From positions 1 to 54,025 of the forward strand of contig JAFXSG010000023.1 in NCBI GenBank assembly GCA_017525875.1: a stretch of 54,025 nucleotides of DNA. Reading direction: 5' to 3'. Numbering within the stretch: position 1 is the first letter of the stretch; every line of letters begins with the position of its first letter. Shown piece after piece: positions 30,819 through 38,235 of this stretch. This stretch comes from Clostridia bacterium (lineage in GTDB: Bacteria > Bacillota > Clostridia > Christensenellales > CAG-138). Under the pieces are notes generated by a model that saw only the letters and a program-made list of their open reading frames with translations, had not been told where the DNA came from and ran no database searches. The translations under genes and the position numbers were made by a program.

Positions 30819-33725
30819 TTACGGCCTCGGCGCGATGGTCACAAACGGCGACGGAGTGATGTTCGGCTCCGGCGTGGAATAGGGCGGCTCCGTGGGCGGC
30901 GGCCCCGGTTCGTTCGTCGGCGTCGGCGTCGGATCAGGACCGTTTACGGGCGGATAAGCGGCGCTCAGCACCTCGTAATTCCGCTTGAGCTCGCTCAGAT
31001 AGCGATAGATGCGCTGCGCGTCGTCCGTGATCAGCGCTTCCTGCAGGCGCATGATGCCCGCCTCAAGCAGCGCGCGGTCGGTGGGGCTGAGAGTCTGGAC
31101 CGCGTTGAGATAGCTTCTGACGGTCGTTATAAGCTCGTTGGCCTGGTTCTTGAGCTCTTCGACAGAGATATTGATCGTGCCGCCGCTGCCGTGGATGCCG
31201 CAGGACTGCTCGCCGTGGATGGTGCTTGCGATAAAGTCCGCGGGCGAAAGATCCGATCGGACGGCGTTCGGGATGTACTCAAGCAGCATTTCGTCCTCAA
31301 GCCTTGCGTAGAGCGAGTCGGACGGGATGAGCACTATGCATTTCTGGTAGCGCGTGCTGTCCGGGCACTCGGCGCACGCAAGCGCGTTGGACGCCATGCA
31401 GTAGTCGACCACGCAGTGCATATCACAGTATTCGTTCGGCATGCGGTCGAGCGCGACCCAGTCGTAGACGGGAGTATGATCGGTATCAAGCATGCAGTCT
31501 TCGGTCGCGAGCTTGCCGGAGACCGGGCAGATAGCGACCTTCGCAACGCCGATATCCTGCGGCGAAACGTCGATAATTGGCTTGTCGGAAAGCCCCCTGT
31601 GCACGCTGGACATGAACGCCTGCCAGAGCGGCGCGGCGGAGTTGCCGCCGGTGGAGCCGGTCGCAAGCTTTTCGGAGAACTTGTCGTGACCGATCCAGAG
31701 CGACGCGGTATAGTAGCCGGTGTAGCCGGCGAAATAGACGGAGGTGTAGTCGTCGTTGGTACCGGTCTTGCCGGCGACGGTCATTCCGCTGATCTGCGCG
31801 TTGGTACCGGTGCCGTGATCGACTACGTCCTTGAGCATGTCGGTGAGGATGTACGCCGTCTGCTCCGAGAAGACGCGGCGCCTCTCGCGGATCTTGTTCG
31901 CGTCGAGCAGCACGCTGCCGTCGTCCCTGATGACGTAGGAGAACGCCATCGGCTCGAGATAAGTGCCGCCGTTTGCGATGCAGGCGTATGCCGCGCTCAT
32001 TTCAAGCGGAGTGATGCCGGAGGTGCCGAGCGCAAGACCGGGGCCGTCAACGTTGATCCTCGAGCGGTCGACGCCGAGCTGTTCGAGGTATTTCGCTGCG
32101 CGTTCGGGCACGACGTAGTCGAACAGCGTTCTTGCCGCAACGATATTGAGCGATTGCGTAACGCCGGTGCGTATCGAGCAGAGGCCCTCGTAGCGGCGCG
32201 AGCCGATCTTCGGATAGCCGCGCTCGCCGCCGTAACCGTCGATGGGTATTTCGGCATTGAGGATGTTCGTGCCGGGCATGACGCCGCATTCGAGCGCGGG
32301 CCCGTACACGGCGAGCGGTTTGATGGACGAGCCGACGGGCATATCGCTCTGATACGCCCTGTTCCACTGCCGTTTCTGGATGGGCTCTTCCCTGCCTCCG
32401 ATAAGCGCGATGATCTCGCCCGTGTGCTGGTCGATGATGACAGCTGCCGCCTGGGGCTGCGCCGCGATGATGCCGGAGCTCGGGTCGGTGATCTCGTTTG
32501 CGCTGGAGTTCCTGAGGCCGGGATAGCGGTCCCAGTTCGTGATGATCTGCTGAACGCTGTTCTGGATATCCGGATCGACGGTCAGGTAGATGTGGTAGCC
32601 GCCGGTCGAAAGCTCCTTCTCCACAGCGGAACGGTTGGCCATGGTGTTGGAAAGGCCGCGCTCCTTGAGCAGATGCGTTTCAACGTCGTATATGGCGTAC
32701 TCAACGAAATATGCCATATCGTAAAGCTGTTTTTGCTTGCTGACCTGCAGGACCCTGACCTTTTCGCGTAGTGCGGCCTGGTATTCGAGCTTTGTGATCA
32801 GCTTATTGTCGTACATCGCCTTGAGCACCACGTCCGTACGGTCGTCGGTAACGTCCATCTTGTTGGTGCCGTCCTCGTAGAAGCGGCGGTAGGTGTTCGC
32901 CCTCGGGTTGTAGACGTTCGGCTTCTGGACCATGCCTGCGAGCATGGCGCACTCCCTGAGCGAAAGCTCATACATCTCCTTGCCGAAATAATCCTTCGCG
33001 GCGGTCTTGAAGCCGTAGTTGGAGTCCCCGAGATACACGTCGTTCATGTAGGCCTCGAGTATCTTGTCCTTGCTCATCGTGTTCTCGAGCTCGTAAGCAA
33101 GATAAGCCTCCTGGATCTTGCGCTTGTAGCTCTGCTCGTTGGTAAGGATCTTGTTCTTGATCAGCTGCTGCGTGATCGTGGAACCGCCGTGCGTTTTGCT
33201 GTTGCGCAGCGTGTTGACGACCGCGGAGAAAAGGCGCTTGAAGTCCAGACCGCCGTGCTTGTAGAAGCGGACGTCCTCGATGGCGATGAGCGCTTTTTTG
33301 AGCCTGTCCGGGATCTCGTCGATATCGGCCCAGTCACGGTATTCCATTCCGGCAAAGGTCGTTATCATATTGCCGTTGCGGTCGTAGATATAGCTCGTCC
33401 TGTCGCTGACGGTGAGCTTCGTGAGGTCCAGCGTGGGCGTTGTGTCGACGTAGGCCTTTGCAACGCCGAGCACCAGCCCGAGCCCCACGAAGGCGAGCAC
33501 GACGCCGACGAGCACGAGCGTTTTTATAACGGAGAACAGGATCGTGAGCACGAGGCTCCTCGGCCTTGTGCGCTGGACGAAGACCGGCTTTTCCTCGCTC
33601 TTTTTGTTCTTTGACGAAGGCTTTGCGCCGCTGCCGCGCGATTTCGCGGGAACGTAGACGCCCGTATCGGAACTTGCGCCGGAAGCGCCGCCCGCTCCTC
33701 TCCTTGAGTTATTCTTATCTTCCAT
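30819..33725 (-). CDS. Class A penicillin-binding protein 1A (transglycosylase/transpeptidase)
   Basis: Bifunctional peptidoglycan synthase of 968 residues. A basic cytoplasmic N-terminus (about 1-57) and one transmembrane helix (about 58-90) precede the GT51 domain with catalytic E150 in IAIEDVRFYKHGG and GGSTITQQ (about 180-187). The transpeptidase domain has S466xxK (GSSIKP), SLN at about 525-527 and KTGT near 665. After about residue 730 there is a Cys-containing region and a Pro/Thr/Glu-rich tail (PTPTPTNEPGPPPTEPP). Longer than typical PBP1A because of the two ends. Confidence 0.95.
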   Translation of the reverse strand: MEDKNNSRRGAGGASGASSDTGVYVPAKSRGSGAKPSSKNKKSEEKPVFVQRTRPRSLVLTILFSVIKTLVLVGVVLAFVGLGLVLGVAKAYVDTTPTLDLTKLTVSDRTSYIYDRNGNMITTFAGMEYRDWADIDEIPDRLKKALIAIEDVRFYKHGGLDFKRLFSAVVNTLRNSKTHGGSTITQQLIKNKILTNEQSYKRKIQEAYLAYELENTMSKDKILEAYMNDVYLGDSNYGFKTAAKDYFGKEMYELSLRECAMLAGMVQKPNVYNPRANTYRRFYEDGTNKMDVTDDRTDVVLKAMYDNKLITKLEYQAALREKVRVLQVSKQKQLYDMAYFVEYAIYDVETHLLKERGLSNTMANRSAVEKELSTGGYHIYLTVDPDIQNSVQQIITNWDRYPGLRNSSANEITDPSSGIIAAQPQAAAVIIDQHTGEIIALIGGREEPIQKRQWNRAYQSDMPVGSSIKPLAVYGPALECGVMPGTNILNAEIPIDGYGGERGYPKIGSRRYEGLCSIRTGVTQSLNIVAARTLFDYVVPERAAKYLEQLGVDRSRINVDGPGLALGTSGITPLEMSAAYACIANGGTYLEPMAFSYVIRDDGSVLLDANKIRERRRVFSEQTAYILTDMLKDVVDHGTGTNAQISGMTVAGKTGTNDDYTSVYFAGYTGYYTASLWIGHDKFSEKLATGSTGGNSAAPLWQAFMSSVHRGLSDKPIIDVSPQDIGVAKVAICPVSGKLATEDCMLDTDHTPVYDWVALDRMPNEYCDMHCVVDYCMASNALACAECPDSTRYQKCIVLIPSDSLYARLEDEMLLEYIPNAVRSDLSPADFIASTIHGEQSCGIHGSGGTINISVEELKNQANELITTVRSYLNAVQTLSPTDRALLEAGIMRLQEALITDDAQRIYRYLSELKRNYEVLSAAYPPVNGPDPTPTPTNEPGPPPTEPPYSTPEPNITPSPFVTIAPRP

Positions 33726-33796
33726 TTTATGATCCTTTCGGTCTTATGAGTCGGAGATCCGGCGCGGAAACACTGCGCTCAGATTATTCCAACTAT

Positions 33797-33825
33797 ATTA
33801 TAGCACACTGTCTTCGCTTTTACAA
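33797..33825 (-). promoter_or_regulatory. Promoter of the penicillin-binding protein gene
   Basis: TTGTAA (33825-33820), a 17-base spacer, TATAAT (33802-33797) on the minus strand. Leader about 65 bases, ending in GAAAGGATC before the ATG. Confidence 0.78.
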
Positions 33826-33848
33826 GAAAAGGACCGCATTAAGCGGCC
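33826..33848 (-). terminator. Terminator of the galM unit
   Basis: GGACCGC (33831-33837) and GCGGCC (33843-33848) form a stem with a bulged base; TTTTCTTG follows on the minus strand. Its T tract touches the -35 of the next promoter. Confidence 0.6.
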
Positions 33849-33883
33849 TCGGGATGGTTCATTACTGTGTTTAAATGATGGCA

Positions 33884-34930
33884 TTATCGGTCGTTCAGGA
33901 AAACGAGCATCGTATTCTGAACGTATTTCTCCCCCGCTCTCAGCACGGAGGAAGGCAGATCGGGTCTGTTGGGGCTGTTCGTGCAGCCGCCGGTCTCGAG
34001 GCAAAATCCGCCGTGAGGTCCGTACGCGGCGCCGCCTTTTCCGGGAAGCCTGTCGGGTATGGATCCGCCGGTGTAGAACTGCACCGCGGGCGCGGAGGTG
34101 AAGCAGCGCATTCGTATCCCGGTCCGGTCCGAGCGCGCTTCCGCGAAGCTGCGCATCGAATAACGGTCGTCTGTTTTGCCGTTCAGGATATAGCAGTGGT
34201 CGAAGCCCCTCGCCTTTTCGGTCTGGTGAAAGCCGCTCCCGGTAAAGTCACCGATGCGTTTTTCGCGGCGCAGGTCCATCGGCGTAGCATCGACCGGCGC
34301 GGAGCCGGGCAGCGGGATGTTCTCCTCGTCCGTCGGAAGAAAGCTGTCCGCATCGATCCTGATCCGCTGATCGAGAACGCTGCCGGACCCGTGCCCGGAA
34401 AGGTTGAAATAGCTGTGGTTCACAAGGTTCATCACCGTGTCGGAAGAGCTTGCGCCGCGATACCGGATATAGAGCACGCTGCCCATGATCCTGTAAGTCA
34501 CGCTGACCTTCGCGGCGCCGGGAAATCCGCCGTCGCCATCCGGGCTTTCGAGCGAAAGCGTTATCATACTGCGCGACGCGCTCTCGATCCTCCAGTTCCT
34601 CCTGTGATAGCCGCTTTTGCCGCTGTGGAGGCAGTTCCCGCCTTCGTTCGCCTCGAGCGCGTATCTCTTTCCGTTGAGCTCGAAGGCGGCTCCGCTGATC
34701 CGGTTCGCGAAGCGGCCGACGACCGCGCCGAAGCAGGAAGCGTCCGCTACATACTCTTCGAGCGTGTCGAAGCCGAGCACGACGTCGGTCATTTTGCCGT
34801 TTCGATCCCTCACGGAAAGGCTCTGTATCGCCGCCCCGTAGGTGATCACCCCGACCGACATCAGCCTGCTTGAAAGCCGGTGGATATAGACTTCCTCTCC
34901 CGAAGGGAGCTTGCCGAAAACAGCTTTCAT
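33884..34930 (-). CDS. galM: Galactose mutarotase (aldose 1-epimerase)
   Basis: Cytoplasmic enzyme interconverting alpha and beta anomers of galactose or glucose. The 348-residue product carries GGNCLHSGKSGYH (first catalytic His), VMNLVNHSYFNLSGHG (second His) and GGFCLETGGCTNSPNRPDLP (catalytic Glu). It begins one base after the stop of the upstream gene (TGA T ATG), with AGGA 9 bases before, so it is translationally coupled. No galactose pathway genes adjoin. Confidence 0.92.
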   Translation of the reverse strand: MKAVFGKLPSGEEVYIHRLSSRLMSVGVITYGAAIQSLSVRDRNGKMTDVVLGFDTLEEYVADASCFGAVVGRFANRISGAAFELNGKRYALEANEGGNCLHSGKSGYHRRNWRIESASRSMITLSLESPDGDGGFPGAAKVSVTYRIMGSVLYIRYRGASSSDTVMNLVNHSYFNLSGHGSGSVLDQRIRIDADSFLPTDEENIPLPGSAPVDATPMDLRREKRIGDFTGSGFHQTEKARGFDHCYILNGKTDDRYSMRSFAEARSDRTGIRMRCFTSAPAVQFYTGGSIPDRLPGKGGAAYGPHGGFCLETGGCTNSPNRPDLPSSVLRAGEKYVQNTMLVFLNDR

Positions 34931-34931
34931 A

Positions 34932-35993
34932 TCATGCGGTCCTGCCAAGCTCTATGCAGCAAACGCCTCCGTGCTCTCCGTGCTGAACGATCAGCAGCTT
35001 TTCTCCCTCGACAACGAGGAAGAAGCCGGAGGCAGGTACGCATTCTGTGCAGACGAATTCGCTCATATCGAACGACGGACCCTCATCCGGCTTCAGCACG
35101 GCATGCCATGAGCAGTCGAACCGGTCGAGGCGCTCGTGAACGGGCTCGGAGAGCGTGAAGAAAAAGTCGACCGAGTCGCTGCCCTTTTTGAACCTGCGCA
35201 GGCCGAGCGTGCCGCCGAGCTCCGCGTCGAGGATGAGGCAGCCGTCATCGTCGCTGAAAACGTATTCGTCCTGCCTTGTGCCGTCGTCGCGGAGAATATA
35301 GGCGCAGCTGCCGCGCCAGTAGCCGCTGATCACCCGCGCCGCCTGCTCGTCCGTGTTTTCGATATCCGCGCCGATGCGGATCTCGGAGCCGTTATCCTCG
35401 AAGAAGCAGTCGGTCTGCCTCTCGGGTACCGCGCAGGAAAGGATGATATCGCGGAATTCGCCCAGCACCTTCTCCCCGCCCTTAGGGTCGATCTGCTCGA
35501 AGCTGACTCTGTAGCTCTCGTATCGCCCGCCGCCCAGCTCTCTGTCGTTGAACGCTACGGAAACGCTTGCCGTCGGCGCGTCGAGCGCCTGCTCATCGCT
35601 GTATGGCAGTTTTTCCCAGACGGGGAGATTGTATTCGTCCGAAAACGCGCGAAGCTTTGTGAGGACCTCTTCCGGCACGGTGTATTTGCGCACGATCAGC
35701 GGGAAGCAGTACATCCCGCTTTCGCGAACGGTCAGAACGGGGCCGTCGTCGGTCCGCTCGATATCCGCGTTAAAGGTGTCGCCGTTCATGCCGCCTCCGC
35801 AGTGATACGATGCGGCGATCAGCTCGCCGTGCTTTGAGTCGATCCTTTGGATCTCCGAGAGCGTGACGCCCTTTTTCAGTTTTCCGTCCTTGTCATACGG
35901 ATCGTTCCTGAACAGCTTAAGACACATGAAGATACCTCCCGCTAAAAGAAGCGCAGTTAAAATTATGATGAGGATGATCAAAGATTTTTTCAT
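34932..35993 (-). CDS. Membrane-anchored protein of unknown function
   Basis: A 353-residue protein with an N-terminal signal anchor (about 3-24, SLIILIIILTALLLAGGIFMCL). A Cys at the helix end (IFMC) has no clear lipobox. The exported part holds YHCGGGMNGDTFNADI, ESYRVSFEQIDP and a C-terminal FFLVVEGEKLLIVQHGE block; no family recognised. AAAGGCGGA before 35993 sets the start. It heads a two-gene unit with galM, though a functional link is not apparent. Confidence 0.7.
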   Translation of the reverse strand: MKKSLIILIIILTALLLAGGIFMCLKLFRNDPYDKDGKLKKGVTLSEIQRIDSKHGELIAASYHCGGGMNGDTFNADIERTDDGPVLTVRESGMYCFPLIVRKYTVPEEVLTKLRAFSDEYNLPVWEKLPYSDEQALDAPTASVSVAFNDRELGGGRYESYRVSFEQIDPKGGEKVLGEFRDIILSCAVPERQTDCFFEDNGSEIRIGADIENTDEQAARVISGYWRGSCAYILRDDGTRQDEYVFSDDDGCLILDAELGGTLGLRRFKKGSDSVDFFFTLSEPVHERLDRFDCSWHAVLKPDEGPSFDMSEFVCTECVPASGFFLVVEGEKLLIVQHGEHGGVCCIELGRTA

Positions 35994-36031
35994 AGCAGTT
36001 CCGCCTTTCGGGCATTTGCTTTTATATATTG

Positions 36032-36060
36032 ATTTTACCATATCGCGCGTGCATACGCAA
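36032..36060 (-). promoter_or_regulatory. Promoter of the membrane protein-galM unit
   Basis: TTGCGT (36060-36055), a 17-base spacer, TAAAAT (36037-36032) on the minus strand. Confidence 0.65.
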
Positions 36061-36077
36061 CAAAATTGTTTGCATGC

Positions 36078-36115
36078 ATTCTCTTATTGGGAGAATGTTA
36101 TTGAACTAATCTCCC
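36078..36115. promoter_or_regulatory. Inverted repeats at the replication-protein promoter, possible operator
   Basis: ATTCTC/GAGAAT (about 36078-36096) and GGGAGA/TCTCCC (36089-36094 and 36110-36115) overlap each other and enclose the -35 hexamer at 36101. The second repeat centres on the -35, as expected for a repressor site. Confidence 0.45.
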
Positions 36116-36129
36116 GTTAATGATATAAT
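36101..36129 (+). promoter_or_regulatory. Promoter of the replication-like protein gene
   Basis: TTGAAC (36101-36106), a 17-base spacer, perfect TATAAT (36124-36129). It leaves a leader of about 125 bases with no Shine-Dalgarno; a GAGGGA/TCCCT hairpin lies near 36137-36157. Confidence 0.75.
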
Positions 36130-36260
36130 AATAGTAGAGGGACGTATCGCTCCCTGAATACTCATAATCAATTCATCAGAGCAGCCGATCTGACCGCAAG
36201 TCACGCTCCGTTCTCTTCGGGCGCTGCGCTCCGCCTGCCGACACGGCACGAAAATCAGCT

Positions 36261-37196
36261 ATGGAAACCGAAAACAACGAAAACCGGGGATTTACCTATA
36301 TCCCGTACTGGATGTGCGAGCTTGGGCTGCGCTCATCCGAACTCATTACCTATGCCGTTATCTACGGCTACACGCTGCGCTGCGGCTCCTACACGGGCTC
36401 GCTCGCGTTTCTCGCAAAGCGCGCCTGCCTCACAAAGCAGGGCGTGATAAAGGTCCTGGGCCGCCTGACCGATCTCGGGCATATAACGAGACGGCAGATC
36501 GGCTTTCACAAGCGCTACGGCACCGCTCTCTTTGCCTACTTCGCATTGGTGAACGGGCAGCTCCCGAAGCTCCGAAGCAGAGAGAGCGAAAACGACCGTG
36601 AACGGAGTTTAACGGACCGGTCAACCGGGTTCGCGGCTCCTGTGAACCGGGTTTACCCCATAAATAAAGAAACAAATAAAGATCAAAACAAAGTATTACC
36701 TTCTCCGTTAAAGGCCGTCACCCATGCGGGCGACGGTGAGAGTACCGAAGGCGGTAAGGATCATTCTTCAAAAGGAGTCCCTTCGAAGGGAGCCTGCAGC
36801 TGTGAACAGGCGGAGCTTGAAGCGGAGTTCGAGGAGCTGTGGAAGCTTTACCCGAGGAAGCAGGGCCGGAGCGAGGCAAGGCGCGCGTATATCTTCGCCA
36901 GAAGGCACGGTGAGACGGCGCAGCGAGTCAGAGAAGGGCTCGAAGCGTATCTTCGCAGGATCGAGCGCGAGGGCACGCTCCCCCGCTTCGTCAAGCAGGG
37001 CGGGAACTGGTTCGTCTATCACCGCTGGGCGGACGGAGATACGCCGGCAGCGGAACGCAGGCAGGCGTCGGGCGGTGAAAAGCCGGTCAACCGCGCGCTC
37101 AACTACAGCCAGCGGCACTACACGAAGGAGTACCTCAAGAGCTGCGGCATCAGCTTCGATATTGACGATGACGATGATGAGGACGACGGCGACTGA
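36261..37196 (+). CDS. Helix-turn-helix replication protein of phage/plasmid type
   Basis: A 311-residue protein. The N-terminal ~100 residues form a winged helix like plasmid/phage replication initiators (YIPYWMCELGLRSSELI, SLAFLAKRACLTKQGVIKVL, RLTDLGHITRRQIG). A low-complexity linker (about 110-185) leads to the C-terminal domain FEELWKLYPRKQGRSEARRA common in phage replisome organisers, then NYSQRHYTKEYL and an Asp-rich tail. It is alone: no terminase, integrase, repeat or other replication gene adjoins. There is no ribosome binding site before the ATG. It may be a domesticated or remnant element gene. Confidence 0.7.
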   Translation: METENNENRGFTYIPYWMCELGLRSSELITYAVIYGYTLRCGSYTGSLAFLAKRACLTKQGVIKVLGRLTDLGHITRRQIGFHKRYGTALFAYFALVNGQLPKLRSRESENDRERSLTDRSTGFAAPVNRVYPINKETNKDQNKVLPSPLKAVTHAGDGESTEGGKDHSSKGVPSKGACSCEQAELEAEFEELWKLYPRKQGRSEARRAYIFARRHGETAQRVREGLEAYLRRIEREGTLPRFVKQGGNWFVYHRWADGDTPAAERRQASGGEKPVNRALNYSQRHYTKEYLKSCGISFDIDDDDDEDDGD

Positions 37197-37231
37197 TGCA
37201 CCCGGAAAGTGAAATATACTGCACCGGAATA

Positions 37232-37260
37232 TTGCAAATAAGGCCGAACGGGGCTATACT
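37232..37260 (+). promoter_or_regulatory. Promoter of the EamA transporter gene
   Basis: TTGCAA (37232-37237), a 17-base spacer, TATACT (37255-37260), 43 bases before the start codon. Confidence 0.7.
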
Positions 37261-37303
37261 TAAACCAAATTCGAGTGGGCTGAATGCCCGAGAGGTCAAA
37301 CAA

Positions 37304-38221
37304 ATGACAAGCAGCGAAAACCGGTCGGCAGGGGCAAAAACCATCCTCGCAGCGATCATCGGCCACGTGTTCTGGGGGTTCAGCTTCATTGCGTCCCGCA
37401 CCGCGCTGGACCGCGCGCACGTTTTCACGCTCCTCAGCCACAGGTTCCTTATCGCGTTCATCGTGATGAGCCTGCTCGTGCTCTTCCGCGTCACAAAGCT
37501 CTCGCTGCGCGGAAAGGGACGAAGAGCGCTGCTGCTCGTTCTGCTCGGCCTTGCGGAGCCTGTCGCCTACTTTTTCGGCGAACAGTACGGCATACTGCAT
37601 TCGACCACGATCTTTTCCGGCGTTATGATCGCGATGATCCCCGTAGCGGCAACGCTTGCGGCGGCTGTAGTGCTTCGAGAAAAGCCGACCGTGCTGCAGC
37701 TTGTATTCTGCCTCATCTCGATCGCGGGCGTCGTCGGCATCGGCCTCATGAACCGCTCGAGCGGCAGTATCGACTCGATCGGCGTTTTCGCGCTCATCGG
37801 CTGCGTGCTCGCCGCCGTTGTATACACGCTTCTGAGCCGGGGCCTTTCGCAGGAGTTCACGCCGTTTGAAAGGACTTATATGATGATCGCCGTCGGCGCC
37901 GCCGTGTTCACGGCGCTGGCGCTCATACGTGCAAAGGGCAGTATCGGCGCATATCTCTCGCCGTTTTCAGAGGCGCCGTACACGCTTTCCGTGCTGTTCC
38001 TTTCGCTGTTCTGCTCCGTGGCCGCGTACTTCCTCTCGTCCTACGCGATCACGCATATGAGCGTCGCAAGAACGACGGTGTTTGCGAACCTGACCACCGC
38101 CGTATCCGTGTTCGCGGGCGCGGTGATCCTGCACGAGCCATTCAGCGCGGTCGGCATAATCTGCTGCGTGCTTATCCTGGCGGGTATATGGGGCGTTCAG
38201 AAAGCGGCGAGGGATAACTGA
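37304..38221 (+). CDS. EamA/DMT family transporter
   Basis: Drug/metabolite-superfamily permease of 305 residues with ten predicted helices in two EamA repeats (about 10-145 and 155-295): GHVFWGFSFIASRTAL at the start of the first and GCVLAAVVYTLLSRGL in the second, with conserved terminal helix IICCVLILAGIWGVQK. The substrate cannot be inferred. GAGAGGTC before 37304 and a promoter inside the longer open frame rule out the start at 37196. FeoAB follows after 14 bases, so the two are probably co-transcribed. Confidence 0.85.
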   Translation: MTSSENRSAGAKTILAAIIGHVFWGFSFIASRTALDRAHVFTLLSHRFLIAFIVMSLLVLFRVTKLSLRGKGRRALLLVLLGLAEPVAYFFGEQYGILHSTTIFSGVMIAMIPVAATLAAAVVLREKPTVLQLVFCLISIAGVVGIGLMNRSSGSIDSIGVFALIGCVLAAVVYTLLSRGLSQEFTPFERTYMMIAVGAAVFTALALIRAKGSIGAYLSPFSEAPYTLSVLFLSLFCSVAAYFLSSYAITHMSVARTTVFANLTTAVSVFAGAVILHEPFSAVGIICCVLILAGIWGVQKAARDN

Positions 38222-38235
38222 GTTTGGAGGAAAAC

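Noticed and set aside
30411-32771. 786-codon open frame on the plus strand opposite the penicillin-binding protein gene
   Set aside because: It lies wholly antisense to a gene with all catalytic motifs, has Arg/Val/Asp-biased composition typical of complementary frames in GC-rich DNA, and shows no domain or ribosome binding site.
36078-37196. Prophage
   Set aside because: Only one phage-like gene is present; no integrase, terminase, structural or lysis gene and no attachment-site repeats were found around it.
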